Assembly (NCBI RefSeq): GCF_932526225.1
Contig: NC_064039.1
Location: 3,237,001 to 3,301,000 of the forward strand
From: Nematostella vectensis
Taxonomy: Eukaryota; Cnidaria; Anthozoa; Actiniaria; Edwardsiidae
Length of the DNA: 64,000 nucleotides
Direction: 5' to 3'
Positions 38,058-49,548 of this stretch are shown piece after piece (positions within the stretch are counted from its first letter, which is position 1; each line of letters begins with the position of its first letter). The position numbers and the translations under genes were made by a program. The notes under the pieces were generated by a model. The model was not told where the DNA came from and searched no databases. It worked only from the letters and a program-made list of their open reading frames with translations.

Positions 38058-38770
38058 AGCGTCCAGTGATGGTCCACGTTGTCCCTTCGTAGGGCTAGTA
38101 ATGGTCCATGTTGTCCCTTAGTAGGTCGGTTGAAGGTCCATTTTGGCCTTTCGTAGGTCCAATGATGATCCACGTCCCTTGACAGGTCCAGTGATGGTCC
38201 ATGTTGTCCCTTGGTAGGTCCAATGATGGTCCATATGTTGTCTCTTGCTAGGTCGAGTGATTATGCATGTTGTCCCTTGCTAGGTCCAGTGATGGTCCAT
38301 GTTGTACCTTGGTAGGCCCACTGATGGTCCACGTTGTCCCTTGCTAGGTCGAGTGATTATCCATGTTGTCCCTTGGTAGGTCAAATGATGGTCCAAGTTG
38401 TCCCTTGCTAGGTCGAGTGAAGGTCCATGTTGTCCCTTGCTAGGTCCAGTGATGGTTGTCCCTTGACAGGTCCAGTGATGGTCCATGTTGTCCCTTGGTA
38501 GGTCCAATGATGGTCCATGTTGTCCCTTGGCAGGTCCAATGATGGTCAATGTTGTCCCTTGGTAGGTCCAATGATGGTCCACGTTGTCCCTTGCTAGGTC
38601 CAGTGATGGTCCATGTTGTCCCTTGCTAGGTCCAGTGATGGTCCATGTTGTACCTTGGTAGTCCTGTGATGGTCCATGTTGTCCCTTGACAGGTCCAGCG
38701 ATGGTCCATGTTGTCCCTTGGTAGGTCCAATTATTGTCCACGTTGTCCCTTGCTAGATCCAGTGATGGTC
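38058..38770 (+). repeat. 32-bp minisatellite, about 22 units
   Basis: Unit ccagtgatggtccatgttgt cccttgctaggt, with diverged copies at both ends. The open frames read from it on the minus strand are repeats of tryptophan/histidine/glycine-rich peptides and are not called. Confidence 0.92.
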
Positions 38771-38849
38771 CCCTCTCCCCGCCCCATTCCCTCTACTTCT
38801 CCTTAGTCTCTCTCCTCCTTTTCATTATGAGTTGCCTGAGGATGAGGCT

Positions 38850-39545
38850 AATGAAGTCTATTGGGGCATAACTGAGTGCTGCGCTTATGGATATTTGCAA
38901 GCAAAGGTGGATTCATGTTTTTTTCGTTTGGCTTTGCCTGGACGAGAAAATAATTTTCCTATGTATCAACACAGCTCTCCGAAATGTTGTCTTTTCTGAA
39001 ACCAAATTGATTTCCAAATTGTTTACACTGCTATTCTGGCTCTGTATGACCTGGAGTTGATTTGTTTGGCTTTGGGGTGAAAACCGTCTGACTTTGAGGA
39101 GAGGAGTGTTGACTGACTCCCAGTATGCTTTGCAATCCGTAATGGTATCCAAGATGGTTCCACAAGTTTTCAAGGAGTGGACATTGTGTTTTGAGGCCAT
39201 GGAAATGGACCTGGAGGATCGAAATAAAGGTATATATATTTGTGTCTTGAGCTGTGATCTCTCTCCCTTGTGTGGTATATTAAGCGTTTTGTTGAGAGGT
39301 GATTCTGCCTTTTTTCCTTGTTCGGTTTGTAAATTGTCAAAGAACCTGAGCTATTATTTTGCTAAAGAGTAGTTAGTTGCTCTCACCTTTGTTGGGTGCA
39401 TATCTTCAACACCATTTATCCCTTAGACGGATGCCTGAGTATCTTCATCTTGTTGTGTTTATATTGCATGTATTATTTTTTTGGGTTGTGCGTACTTCTC
39501 AAAGCCAGAACAGGCCGGTTGAGGGGTCAATGTTTTAAAGATTAA
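38850..39545 (+). repeat. Interspersed repeat family R, copy 1 (about 0.7 kb)
   Basis: Starts near ggcataactgagtgctg and ends near caggccggttgagg. A diverged copy lies at 45660-46470. Both hold a similar short open stretch (RRGVLTD..., EWTLCFEAM) that ends near a gta, so it could contain a decayed exon of an unknown transposon or gene. Confidence 0.7.
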
Positions 39546-39616
39546 ATCCCAGTTTCAAACATCTTTTGATGAATAAAACTCAATTATTTCATGTTTGCGA
39601 TGTCTAAACCCTTTTT
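39305..39616 (+). repeat. Segment B, copy 1
   Basis: About 312 bp, repeated at 39941-40245 with high identity; this copy has nine extra bases (gggtcaatg). It overlaps the end of family R. Confidence 0.88.
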
Positions 39617-39937
39617 TTTATCACCATCTTCCAACGGCTTTTTCCCCGCTCCAAGTATCATCTAGCATAACACATTCTATTGTAATACAGTCAGCTAGAC
39701 ATTCTTATAAGGCACCGTATGTGGATGCTATTTAACACGTTTTTAGTCAGGTAGTCTAGATAGGCACGCTATGTGGGTTTCGTCAGGTTCTGCGTGTTTC
39801 ACAATTGTTTTAGTTCTTCTTTGCTTTCTATTCGAAAGGTCCACTCCGTTTTTTAGAGTATGACCAAGGTCTGATGGCTAGAAAATCGCGCACATAGCTT
39901 TTATGGTTATTAAATATAGCTGAAATATCTATCAGCT
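39617..39937 (+). repeat. 321-bp segmental duplication, copy 2
   Basis: Near-identical copy of the GPCR 3' flank segment 37297-37617, placed exactly between the two copies of segment B. Confidence 0.9.
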
Positions 39938-39940
39938 ATC

Positions 39941-40245
39941 CTGCCTTTTTTCCTTGTTCGATTTGTAAATTGTCAAAGAACCTGAGCTATTATTTTGCTA
40001 AAGAGTAGTTAGTTGCTCTCACCTTTGTTGGGTGCATATCTTCAACACCATTTATCCCTTAGACGGATGCCTGAGTATCTTCATCTTGTTGTGTTTATAT
40101 TGCATGTATTATTTTTTTGGGTTGTGCGTACTTCTCAAAGCCAGAACAGGCCGGTTGAGGTTTTAAAGATTGAATCCCAGTTTCAAACATCTTTTGATGA
40201 ATAAAACTCAATTATTTCATGTTTGCGATGTCTAAACCCTTTTTT
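39941..40245 (+). repeat. Segment B, copy 2
   Basis: Second copy of 39305-39616. It begins four bases after the end of the 321-bp copy and ends in the same taaaccctttttt sequence. Confidence 0.88.
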
Positions 40246-40593
40246 CATTTGGTTAAAACCTCATTTTTTTATGAATTTTACAAGACACACTACTAGTTTC
40301 AAATTTCCCGCTTTTTTGCGCGCTCGATTTGACCTAGTTCCCTCTCGGTAAAACCTTATTACCCCAGGAACCACGCATATAATACAGGATGGCTCCCGAT
40401 CACCAAATGGAGAGGATTTTCCGCAATAATAACACCGAGTACCGCCTGCAAGCAGGCTAAAAAAGTAGAAATCTGCTAGCTTATTTAGATTGAAATGCTC
40501 CAGCGCCATTATTTTGATTCCAACTGAATTTTATGTCTCTGAAATATCATTTAAGGTTGAATTGATGCCATGACGAGTCTTATTTCTCGAGAT
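40246..40593. other. Spacer, nothing seen
   Basis: AT-rich sequence up to the TTAA border of the long-TIR element. An 82-codon open frame on the minus strand has no recognisable features. Confidence 0.4.
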
Positions 40594-41807
40594 TTAAGAC
40601 CAGCGGTCTGAGTTCGTCGAGATTTCTCGGAAAAATGATGTTTGGGCGCCCTAGCTCAAAACTAAACTGGTAATAGGTATGGTTGACCTCAGTATACTGT
40701 GAAAGTTTGAAGCAATTTGGATAAATATTTTTGGCGATAGAAGCCGAAAAGTAATTTTTCGTCTCCCGCACCCGGATTTGAGACAATTTCGTGGTTGTTA
40801 GAAAAAGACTAAAAACCGGTTCGCAACGCGTGATAAAACATTTGCAGCTTATATAAACCTAAAGAATAGATAATAAGGATTTCCCAGGCTAAAAGATAAG
40901 CTGTTCTGTCAGCACCTTATTATTTTACGAGATTTTATTTTATTTTATGTTTTTAGATGACTTTGAAAAGCCTTGAAATGATCGTGTAATATCGCCGATG
41001 AGATGTAGATTTGGCAAAAATGATTGCATTCATCGAAAAGAACATCATTTCTACTTTTGATATGTGAAATAAAATTTAGGGGCAAATAAAATCCGACTTT
41101 TTTACAAGCCGAAATATGACCCCCACTTGACCCTAATTATAAACAAATGCCGACTACTGTATCGGGTTTTCCGCATTCAAACAACGCCTTCAAATCTCCA
41201 GAAAAAAAAGAAAGAGCGCTCAAATCAAAAGAAATATACTGTCGGCAATACTAAAATTTAATGGTAATAATTTCATAGCATTTATTGCATTAAATTGCGA
41301 TTTTTAGGCTCGCGTGATACTATTTTGTTTGCTGCCATGCATACGTAATTAAAGCGTGACAAACAAAGCGACAATCATAAAATACCTCACCATGACTGCA
41401 ATAAGACTTTTCTGATAATTACTTATTAAAAAGAAAAACGTCCAAAAGAAGAAAATGAGAGTTTTGCATGTTTTTATTTAATTAACAAGCGATACTGGCA
41501 GAATTTTGTACAGTTTTAAATTGTAATTAAACAAAAAGCTTGATCAAATTGTCAAAATTCGCTTATTTTCAAAGCCTTTGTTCAACTACAAATTTGATCA
41601 AATAAAAATACAAATTATGCAAGAACGCTGAGACATTTGCGATATTGAGGCCTCTCACCGTAAGCTGTTCTCCTTTTTAGTAAAAGAGAGTATTGAAGTG
41701 TAAAAACTTACTCTGGTTTTCACAACAGAACACAGGATTACCGACTCAGAAATCTATTTCATGTAACCATGAAAAAAAATATAATCGGGACCCAAGAAAT
41801 CGTGGAT

Positions 41808-42943
41808 TTATTTTGCGCAACTACATCTTTGAATAACATCCACGAGCGTGGCTACAAAAGAAGCTTTGCGTCGGATTGCTCCGGACATTTGAAGCTCCAG
41901 CTCTTTGCAGATAGTGGGAAGGGTGGCCACTGAAAGAAAGTTGAGCCTGGACCTGGAGTACAAGTGGCACAAGTCGATGCCGTTCGCTTCTATTGGGTGA
42001 TTTAGTTGGCATTCATCTAGGATGGCAGCTCTCGTACGGAAGTAGGCGGCTGCCTCCTCCGCAGCCTCTACTGCCTCCGCACCCTGTGCTATTTTCGGGA
42101 AAAATACACCTGTACATGGCCCGGTAATAGGAACTCATTGATTTTATCGGCGTTCCCCTGTTTAGAGAGATGGAGCTTGTTGATTCTATCACTTCATTCC
42201 CAATTAATGGTACGCCCCCCCCCCCTCCTCGGCCCCCGACTACTTTTTGGTGGTAGCCAAGCTTGCCGGGAAGGGGGACTCCGATAAAAACAGACGGGGG
42301 TGATCGCCGGCAAAATTGATTGTAACCCGTTAGGGATGGCACTTTAGGCGTGGTCAACAGAAATAATTTCCTCTATGAGATGGAAAATTGGGTGAGGTCG
42401 AAGGAAACACCCCCTTAGGAATAGCAATTAATCGAATTTTATACTCTAAGAGATAACAGAATGGGAAAAAAACGTTTAACACCCACTTAGGAATAGCAGT
42501 TGGTCGAATTTTACACCCTAAGAGATGGAAAAATCTGAAAAATCCTCCAACACCCCAAAAAGATGGCAGTTGGTAGAAATTTTATACTCTAAAAGATATG
42601 ACGATTACCCCCGTCTACATTTTTAGAGAGTCCCCCCCAGGGCAAAGATATGCATTCCCCTTCTTTAGCAAACTCGCATTTGCCGTATAGTGTGTGCCGG
42701 TCTAACCAAGCCAAGCGTGTATAGCCTTTCACGCACTGGACAGCTGAATAGCTTTGTGGTAGGCTCTTCCTCGTTGCTGACTGCGGGTTCTGGCTCAGCG
42801 GCGTTCGCTCTGCGCTCGACAGCACGCTTGATGTCATCGAATTCACCGTCACTGAACGAGCCCGGAAACGTTGAAATCGATTGGTCAGGATGCGGCTTGA
42901 AGGCTCTCTCTCCTCTTCCCCTCCCACTCCCCTCGTTTTTCAT
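41808..42943 (-). pseudogene. Possible element-encoded protein, SAP-like C-terminal exon
   Basis: Inside the long-TIR element. Part 1, 42665-42943, is an open frame from MKNEGSGRGR with an acidic SFSDGEFDDIKRAVERR stretch. Part 2, about 41808-42083, opens after a CACAG acceptor and ends in TAA; it reads AAYFRTRAAILDEC and later NFLSVATLPTICKELELQ, followed by a Lys/Ala-rich helix. The second part resembles a SAP DNA-binding motif (Leu-Ser-x3-Leu-x3-Cys-x-x-Leu-x-Leu). No splice pair joining the parts with certainty was found. No catalytic transposase motif is seen. It could be a decayed accessory protein or a captured host exon. Confidence 0.35.
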
Positions 42944-42985
42944 TTTTGCTCAAATCCAAGATGGTGGCTATAATACACCGGATAA

Positions 42986-43010
42986 ACGCCCCCCCCCCCC
43001 CCCCCCCCTT
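42986..43010. repeat. Poly(C) tract
   Basis: An uninterrupted run of about 20 C. Similar long G or C runs occur at 13413-13428, 24143-24158, 27717-27731 and 28872-28888. Confidence 0.95.
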
Positions 43011-44595
43011 TATTGAAGGCTTTTCAAATATTATTCTTTTTTCAAATGGTACCTATGGTTGAGCAAGCCACACCTTCCCCCCTCCTCAGTCCTCTGGTCC
43101 TATGATCTCCTGCCTGAGACTTTGTCAAAGTAAAGAAGCGCTTATAGAGAGTAATTACCTGCTTGCAATAAGCGTTTACTGCACCTTACGCGCAATGATA
43201 GAATCCTGCGTTGTCTTGCTTGTAGTATGCCGGTAAAGTGAATAGTGAAAGCGATTTTTTTACTGGTTAACAAGCCAATCGATTGGCCAGGACAAAATTT
43301 TGACGGCTGTTTATCCCGGCCAGACAAATTTTGTCCTCCTAGTGCGATTAGGCCCTAAGATAACGCGCGAAAAAATGAAAACAGAAAAGTAACCTCAAAA
43401 TTTACCTAGGAAGCTTTTTTGGACATATGCTCCCTGACAAGAATGGAATTTTTTTGGTAGTATTGAAAACAATAGTAAAAAGCATCAACTGTTACTTTTT
43501 CTTACTTTCTTTTTATAACTCAATTTACCTGGGAAATGGAAATTGGTTGGTTATATCATAAACAATAGTAGAAAAGCTTCAACTGTTATTTTTTCTTGAT
43601 TTCTTTGTATGAACGCTTGTTGAATAAATTAACTCCTCGAATTTGCATATCCACACGACAGCAGAAGATGGTACGCGTTTCTAGTCCACGAAAGTAGGGA
43701 ACTAAAGAAAATATTATAATGCTTATAGAACGAAGGATGGATAGAAATAAATATAGGACGATTTAAGAATAACTTTCGTGGGAAAAAGTTTGGAGATGCT
43801 CATGAAGCGGAAGAATAAAGACCCGGAAGTTTTTAGTGCCGATAATAATTATCATGCATGCGGATTGTACTTTAAAATGTTTTGAAAATATAATTTTGAA
43901 AAGCATATAAACATCAGAGAGACAAGAATATTTGATCAAATACCAGTATTTTCAAGAATTATGTTGCATCCTTTTTTTTGGGAGTTTTAATTGTTATTTA
44001 TAAGTTTTTGGTAGCGAGGCATTAAAAAGTGAGTGTCGGCATTTGTTTATAATTAGGGTCAAGTGGGGGTCATATTTAGGCTTGTAAAAAAGTCGGATTT
44101 TATTTGCCCCTAAATTTTATTTCACATATCAAAAGTAGAAATGATGCTCTTTTCGATGAATGCAAACATTTTTGCCAAATCCACATCTCATCGGCGATAT
44201 TACACTATTATTTCAAGGCTTTTCAAATTCATCTAAAAACATAAAATAAAATAAAATCGCGTAAAATAATAAGGTGCTGACAGAACAGCTTATCTTTCAG
44301 CCTGGGAGTTCCTTATTATCCATTCTTTAGGTTTATATAAGCCGCAGTTGTTTTATCACGCGTTGCGAACCGGTTTTTAGTCTTTTTCTAACAAACACGA
44401 AATTGTATCAAATCCGGGTGCGGGAGACGAAAAATTACTTTTCGGCTCCTATCGCCAAAAATATTTATCCAAATTGCTTCAAACTTTCACAGGATACCAT
44501 GGTCAACCATACCTATTACCAGTTTAATTTTGAGCTAGGGCGCCCAAACATCATTTTTCCGAGAAATCTCGACGAACTCAGACCGCTGGTCTTAA

Positions 44596-45659
44596 GCCAA
44601 AGTCCCCGCAAGCAATAAAAGAATGACTGGAGTAAAGAGCGAAATTGCTCTTTTTCTGACGTCACAAAATCAAATTTGCATACGCTCTTGGAGTAAGCTT
44701 CGCGTTTCACCAGTACCTAAACTTTCAATTCTAGAGAAAAGATATTTCAATATTCTTCCTTTTTTTTTTTTTCGCAAACTGCAAGAAGAGATGTTTATGT
44801 ATCTTAATTCTATAGTAATTTGAACTGGGATCCGATCTTTAACCTATTCAGTCAGGATACCTTTAAATTTGGTTGGGTATTGTTGAGGAGAGGAGGGCAG
44901 GGGAGGTGCGGGTAAGTGATGGTCATTTGTAATACTTTATTTTAAAAGACTCTTAAAAGACTTTATATGTGTAAGTATCTATATATTTGTTATAATACAC
45001 CAAAAACTGGAAATCGACTCGGCAGACTGAAGAGGTCTTATTAAACGAAAATTTGGCAGAGTCGATTTCCAGTTTTTGGTGTATTGTATTCATTGTTCTG
45101 GTACGAGATCACGAGTAAGAGATTATATATATATTCACCGCTTCATTATAACAACACAAGCCATCTTTTTTTCCTAAATTGCTTTATAACTTTCCTATAT
45201 ACCTCCTTATCCCTCAACATAGCTACTTTCCAGTCTGACCTCTCCACCTCTCTTCAAGTCGATTGTTTCATCTTCATTTGCATTGAATACTGCTCATGGA
45301 TAATGCGACGTTTGAACTTTGACTTAATTGTAAATCCAGTGGGGCACAGCGTGGTAGCCATACAGGCTTTGCCCCAGAAAGTCGATGCAACACACTCTTG
45401 GGTTTCTGGCTAGCTAGGTCAGAGAAGAAAAACACATTAATATTGTAGTTGTTACACGAGTGGTAGCTTTGAGTAATCAGGGAGGAATAAGTTTTGATAA
45501 ACATTTATTGAAAATAATCTTCGAACTCGATATCCTCCAGCTGTATCAAGTTGAATTCCATGCGTGTTAAAATCATTTCTATAAACCTCTAGTTCCATAA
45601 GAGCACTTTTCCTCCTGTCAAACACAATAAAAACCTTGCATAATGGGAGAGTGCCTTAG
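44596..45659. other. Intergenic, one hairpin element
   Basis: No gene seen. It contains the hairpin element at 44993-45107 and AT-rich sequence. Confidence 0.5.
44993..45107. mobile_element. Hairpin element (MITE-like), copy 3, complete inverted structure
   Basis: aatacaccaaaaactggaaa at the left returns as its reverse complement ending ttggtgtatt at about 45085, giving arms of some 33 bp around a central tcttattaaacgaaaatt. Relatives occur at 7880, 10005 and (short) 62455. Confidence 0.7.
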
Positions 45660-46470
45660 GACATCATTAAGTCTATAGGGGCATAGTTGAGTGCTGTGCT
45701 TATGGATACTTGCAAGCAAAGGTGGAAATCATGGGAAATTTTTCTTGTTTGGCTTTGCCTTTATTTGAAAATAATTTTCTAACGAATCACCACAGCTCTC
45801 CTAAACGCTGTCTTTAATGAACCCAAATTGATTCCAAAATTGTTTACACTGCTATTTTGGGTCTGTATAACCTGGGCCCGGTTCCTCGAAAGCAGGTTAG
45901 CGCATATCCACAGATAACAACCTGCTTTCTAGGAACCCGGCCCTGGACTTTGTTTGGCGTTGGGGATAAAAAAAAAATTGACTGTTCGGAGAGGCGTGTT
46001 GACTGAACCTTCCCTCGTAAATTTTTCCACGGATCACCCAGAATGCTTTGCAATCTTCAATGGCAATGAGATGATTTCAGAAGCCGTCACGGAATGGACA
46101 TTGTGTTTTGAGACCATGAAAATGTACCTGGAGCATCAGAATAAAGTTAGTATCTATTTGTGTCTTGAGCTGTGTTTGCTGATCTTTTTTTCCCTGTGTG
46201 AAATTTTGCGCGCTTTGTTGAGTTCTGCTGTTTTTTTGTTTGTTTTTTTGTTCGATTTAATTTTTTTTTTGTTCGATTTTAAAAAGTACCAAGCTGTTAT
46301 ATGGCTAAAGAGAATTCACCTAGGATGGATACATATCTTCAAGACCACTTATTCCTTAGACTGATGCCTGAGTATCTTCATTTCGTTGTGTTTATTTTGC
46401 ATTTATGAATTTTTTTGGTTGTTGGTAATTCTCAAAGCCGGTACAGGCCGGTTGAGGGATCAATGTGTTA
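45660..46470 (+). repeat. Interspersed repeat family R, copy 2, with a nested MITE
   Basis: Diverged copy of 38850-39545 (shared blocks: gcaagcaaaggtgg, ttgtttacactgctatt, gagtatcttcat, aggccggttgaggg). It is interrupted by the MITE at 45876-45941. Confidence 0.72.
45876..45941. mobile_element. MITE, family M, short copy with 5-bp target duplication
   Basis: 66 bp, ends gcccggttcct and aggaacccggc, arms about 23 bp. It is flanked by cctgg at 45871-45875 and 45942-45946. The related copy of the host repeat (near 39045) has one cctgg and no insert, which acts as an empty site. Confidence 0.85.
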
Positions 46471-46943
46471 ACTCTTTCTGGATCTGTCTTTGAGTCCATA
46501 CTGTTCTTGCTTGCATTTCGTTTAGTTCCTTCCTATGGTAAAGTAGAGAATTGAATGATGTCGAGCACTTTTTAACCTTGGCTGCCAGGTTTTTCATTTC
46601 AATAGACGATCTAGTAAAATCATTCAATATGTATGGGTTAGTGCACAAGCTGATAGTACTTACCCTCAGCAAGGCAGAGGCTTGCCGCCCCAGTCCTTTA
46701 AGCCTGAGCCACCACAAGATTCCAAACGTCCCAAAGTGTTAACGTTGCGGGCGAACCGGTCATTTCCAGAGGGGTTGTGAGAATGTACTTAAATTTGGAA
46801 ACGGGAGTCAGTGAGTCACAAGCCCAAACAACGCTGTTTAAGAAATTTATTGGCGATGCAAATGACTGACAAGCATTTGTAAATGAGTCCATACTTTGCA
46901 CTTCCTGACACTGAAAGACAAATCTCGTCCGTATTCCAGTCAT
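46460..46943 (-). pseudogene. Unrecognised coding-like fragments
   Basis: Two open stretches on the minus strand (46698-46943 and 46460-46717, in different frames) look protein-like, for example FVFQCQEVQSMDSFTNACQS and NLAAKVKKCSTSFNSLLYHR. I cannot assign a family or a convincing splice pair. They may be remnants of a decayed gene. Confidence 0.25.
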
Positions 46944-49099
46944 TTTATAATGGACACTTGAAGAACTGCCCTTTAAACTACGTTGAAAATCTTATCAAAC
47001 TTGATGGGGCTGAAGTTTCAAACATAGCCGGTATATCGGGGTCAAAGTTTCATTCTTGGAGTAGGATGCAGGTGTTAATCTACATTTGTTAATGCAGAAA
47101 CCGGTACAAGCATTGCCAAAGCATTTCACTTACAATGTATGAAGGGGCATGGTGTTTATTTTATTCTAAGGGTACAGGAACTTATTTGCATGGAAAAGAA
47201 CGTATGCATCGATTCGGGCTGGACTAATTTCGTGGGGCGTTTGCACTTTTATTAAGTTTGTGTGTATTATGGAATTGGATGGAATGGCTTATTCAGTGAA
47301 CATTTATGCGCTAATTACATGATTGACACGGTTTTCCGTAGGGCTTTATTTCACGTACAAACCTCATTCATCCGTAGGGCTTTATTTAACGTACAAACCT
47401 CATTAATAGGCAAGTAGCTAAGAGCCCGGGGGGGGGGTTTTGATATTCAGCTGGGAAGGGCGGGGCTGATGAATTGAATTGCTCATTATAAATGCAAGGG
47501 ATGTATATAGATACATCCCGGGGAAGCATCCCTTGCATTTATAATGAGCAATGAAATCAATTCACTACCTGGACTCTTCCATGCAATTATCAAAACCCAA
47601 CCATATTTCACTTAACAATTTTCCAAATCTATTTGACCATAAAAATGACAAACTTTTGCAGGTCTTTTTAGGGTTTTATTGCCACTTTCGCCCTCGCTCT
47701 TTATGACTTTGTCAACCTTACAAATATCCTCTCTCATTACTTCATCGGCCCTACAATCGGACACCTTTGATACTATCGAAACTTACGAAACTATCCGGTC
47801 CTGCTAAAGCTCTGGTTCTAATTCCTTCCTTCTGCCCACTCTTGTCAGGTACGAACAGCCCACACCGTGATGGTTTTCGTGTTCTCAGGAATCCTGTCGT
47901 CCTTTCTCTTCTCAACTTCTTCTTCACTTAGAATCGTAATATTACGGCTTGTTGTTACAAGAATCGTTCCGACAAGAACAAAAATAGACTACCCCCTATT
48001 ATAGATAATTGTATTATAGATAATTGTATATAACATTGTGAAATGTCATTAACGGGCCGCGAAGGGAATATTCTTCTTTGTATTTGGTATAATTAAGATA
48101 CCAAGGCCTTTCTTTTCAAGGATGAAATAGTTTTCGTGGCTATTTAGCACATACCGATGTGGTTGATTGTTAATACTTTTCCTTTTTGATTGCCGTAGAA
48201 ATTGCAGAAAAAAGGAAATGTTTGTTTGCAAATAGAATTTTTATGCTTTATTTCGAGCACTGTTTAGTAGCATGTATGTTATGTAATATTATTTGTGGTC
48301 GCGTGTCAGCACCATGTCTGTTGTTAGGAGGACAAAGAGGGGGGTCAATTAGTTGTGCATTATCTCATACACGTGACCTCTTAGCAAGGATCACTTGGCT
48401 TCTGTAACTCGTGTTTTTTGACCCACCACCTCCCCTTTTTCTCCTCCTCACACTATCAGATTTTAGAGTTGTCAAGTTGGTTGCGTTTTGTTGCCCTCAC
48501 CTTTACTGGGCTAAGATAATTGAAAAATATTGTAAATATAAAGTGAAACAATAATTATATTAAATACGGCTTTGGGCGTGGCCCATAGCCAATTAAGTCC
48601 ATACAATGGTGTGGTCTACATTGATGGGGGTTGGGCCCAGTAAACTAGCTTCAGGAAAAACAGCATTTTACCTTTTAATTGCGAGAGAGAAAAGCATAAA
48701 TAACTTTTCGATATATATGCTACTGTCGTTTGAATCCTCCACACCACTCTTCGTTCAAACAGGGTTCAATTTCAAAAATTCTGAAAAACATTTTTGCGTG
48801 GAAACCTTTGTCAATCTGTAATAAGTCAGTTAATTACCTCGAGCCTTCGGTAATAAGCTAGTACAGCTTATACATGTATATCGCTTATTTCCTAGGCTCT
48901 TGGTATATAACTCTTACGTAGCGCTACTTCTGCAAACGGCGGGACTACACCTACCGGAAGTATTATCGGCGAAGACGAGGAAAAAGAATTATCTGAATGT
49001 GTAAAGCTCCTGGACGATTATTTCATCCCTTAAGTTAATTTGCCATTTGAAAGGCACCAGTTTCGCCAAATGGGTCACGTTTAAGACAAAAAGCGAGCA
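46944..49099. other. Intergenic, no gene seen
   Basis: AT-rich. Holds a 35-bp direct repeat (ccgtagggctttattt, near 47337 and 47371) and the palindrome at 47478-47552. Nothing else supported. Confidence 0.5.
47478..47552. repeat. Double palindrome
   Basis: Outer arms of 26 bp (attgctcattataaatgcaa ... and its complement) with an inner hairpin gggatgtat/atacatccc sharing the left arm. It may be a tiny MITE or a replication-generated inverted repeat. Confidence 0.75.
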
Positions 49100-49116
49100 C
49101 ACGCGACTTCAGTAAC

Positions 49117-49548
49117 GTGGACGAAACAATACGGGATCAGCTAATAGAGAAGTGTTTAGAAACTAAACTAAGGCGGAAAATCTTGGAGAAAGTGAACGCT
49201 AGTTTAAAAGATTTGCAAGATGCGGCCCTCGCTCAGGAGACCGTAGAAGAACAAATGAAGTCGTTGGAGAGTTCGCACGCGGTGAACGCACTCAACCACA
49301 GCATGAATAATGGCGGTGATAACACAAAGATAAACCGCAAACCAGGCCTGAACCAAGGACGTTGTTTTAATTGCAATCGGACAGGACATATTGCGAGAAA
49401 CCCAGTCTGCCCCGCGAAATCTCAGAACTGTAACTCGTGCGGGATAAAAGGCCATTTCTCGGCGTGTTGCAAGACTACACGGAGAAAGGGCAACGCATAT
49501 CAGGTTGTCCCCGAGGAGAATGGGGATCCGGAAAGGAGTAAGGAGTAA
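49117..49548 (+). pseudogene. Retrotransposon gag remnant with two zinc knuckles
   Basis: A 143-codon open stretch: a helical capsid-end-like part (DQLIEKCLETKLRRKILEKV) followed by Cys-rich knuckles; the second, CNSCGIKGHFSACC, is a clean CX2CX4HX4C and the first is irregular. This is typical of LTR-retroelement gag. Upstream sequence looks like the decayed rest of gag, and no adjacent intact pol follows. It is different from the gag of the intact element at 55753. Confidence 0.6.

Larger units (their letters stand above)
40594..44595. mobile_element. 4-kb DNA transposon with 557-bp terminal inverted repeats and TTAA target duplication
   Basis: Left TIR 40598-41154 and right TIR 44035-44591 are reverse complements over 557 bp each, with scattered mismatches. 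Outer ends read gaccagcggtctgagttcg and its complement; TTAA occurs just outside both (40594-40597 and 44592-44595), where similarity stops. TTAA is the classic piggyBac target, but the termini are not piggyBac's usual CCC/GGG, so the superfamily is open. The interior has no recognised transposase; it holds a possible two-exon minus-strand gene, a 75-bp tandem repeat (about 42390-42600), a C run, and a direct repeat (about 43440-43610). Confidence 0.85.

Noticed and set aside
38280-38741. 153-codon minus-strand ORF of repeated peptide
   Set aside because: Frame through the 32-bp minisatellite.
42690-43016. 108-codon plus-strand ORF inside the DNA element
   Set aside because: Runs antisense to the more protein-like minus-strand frame and ends in a poly(C)-derived proline run.
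40580-44618. Matching ORFs of about 70 codons at 40580-40786 (-) and 44403-44618 (+)
   Set aside because: They are the same sequence in the two inverted arms of the DNA element; short and without features.
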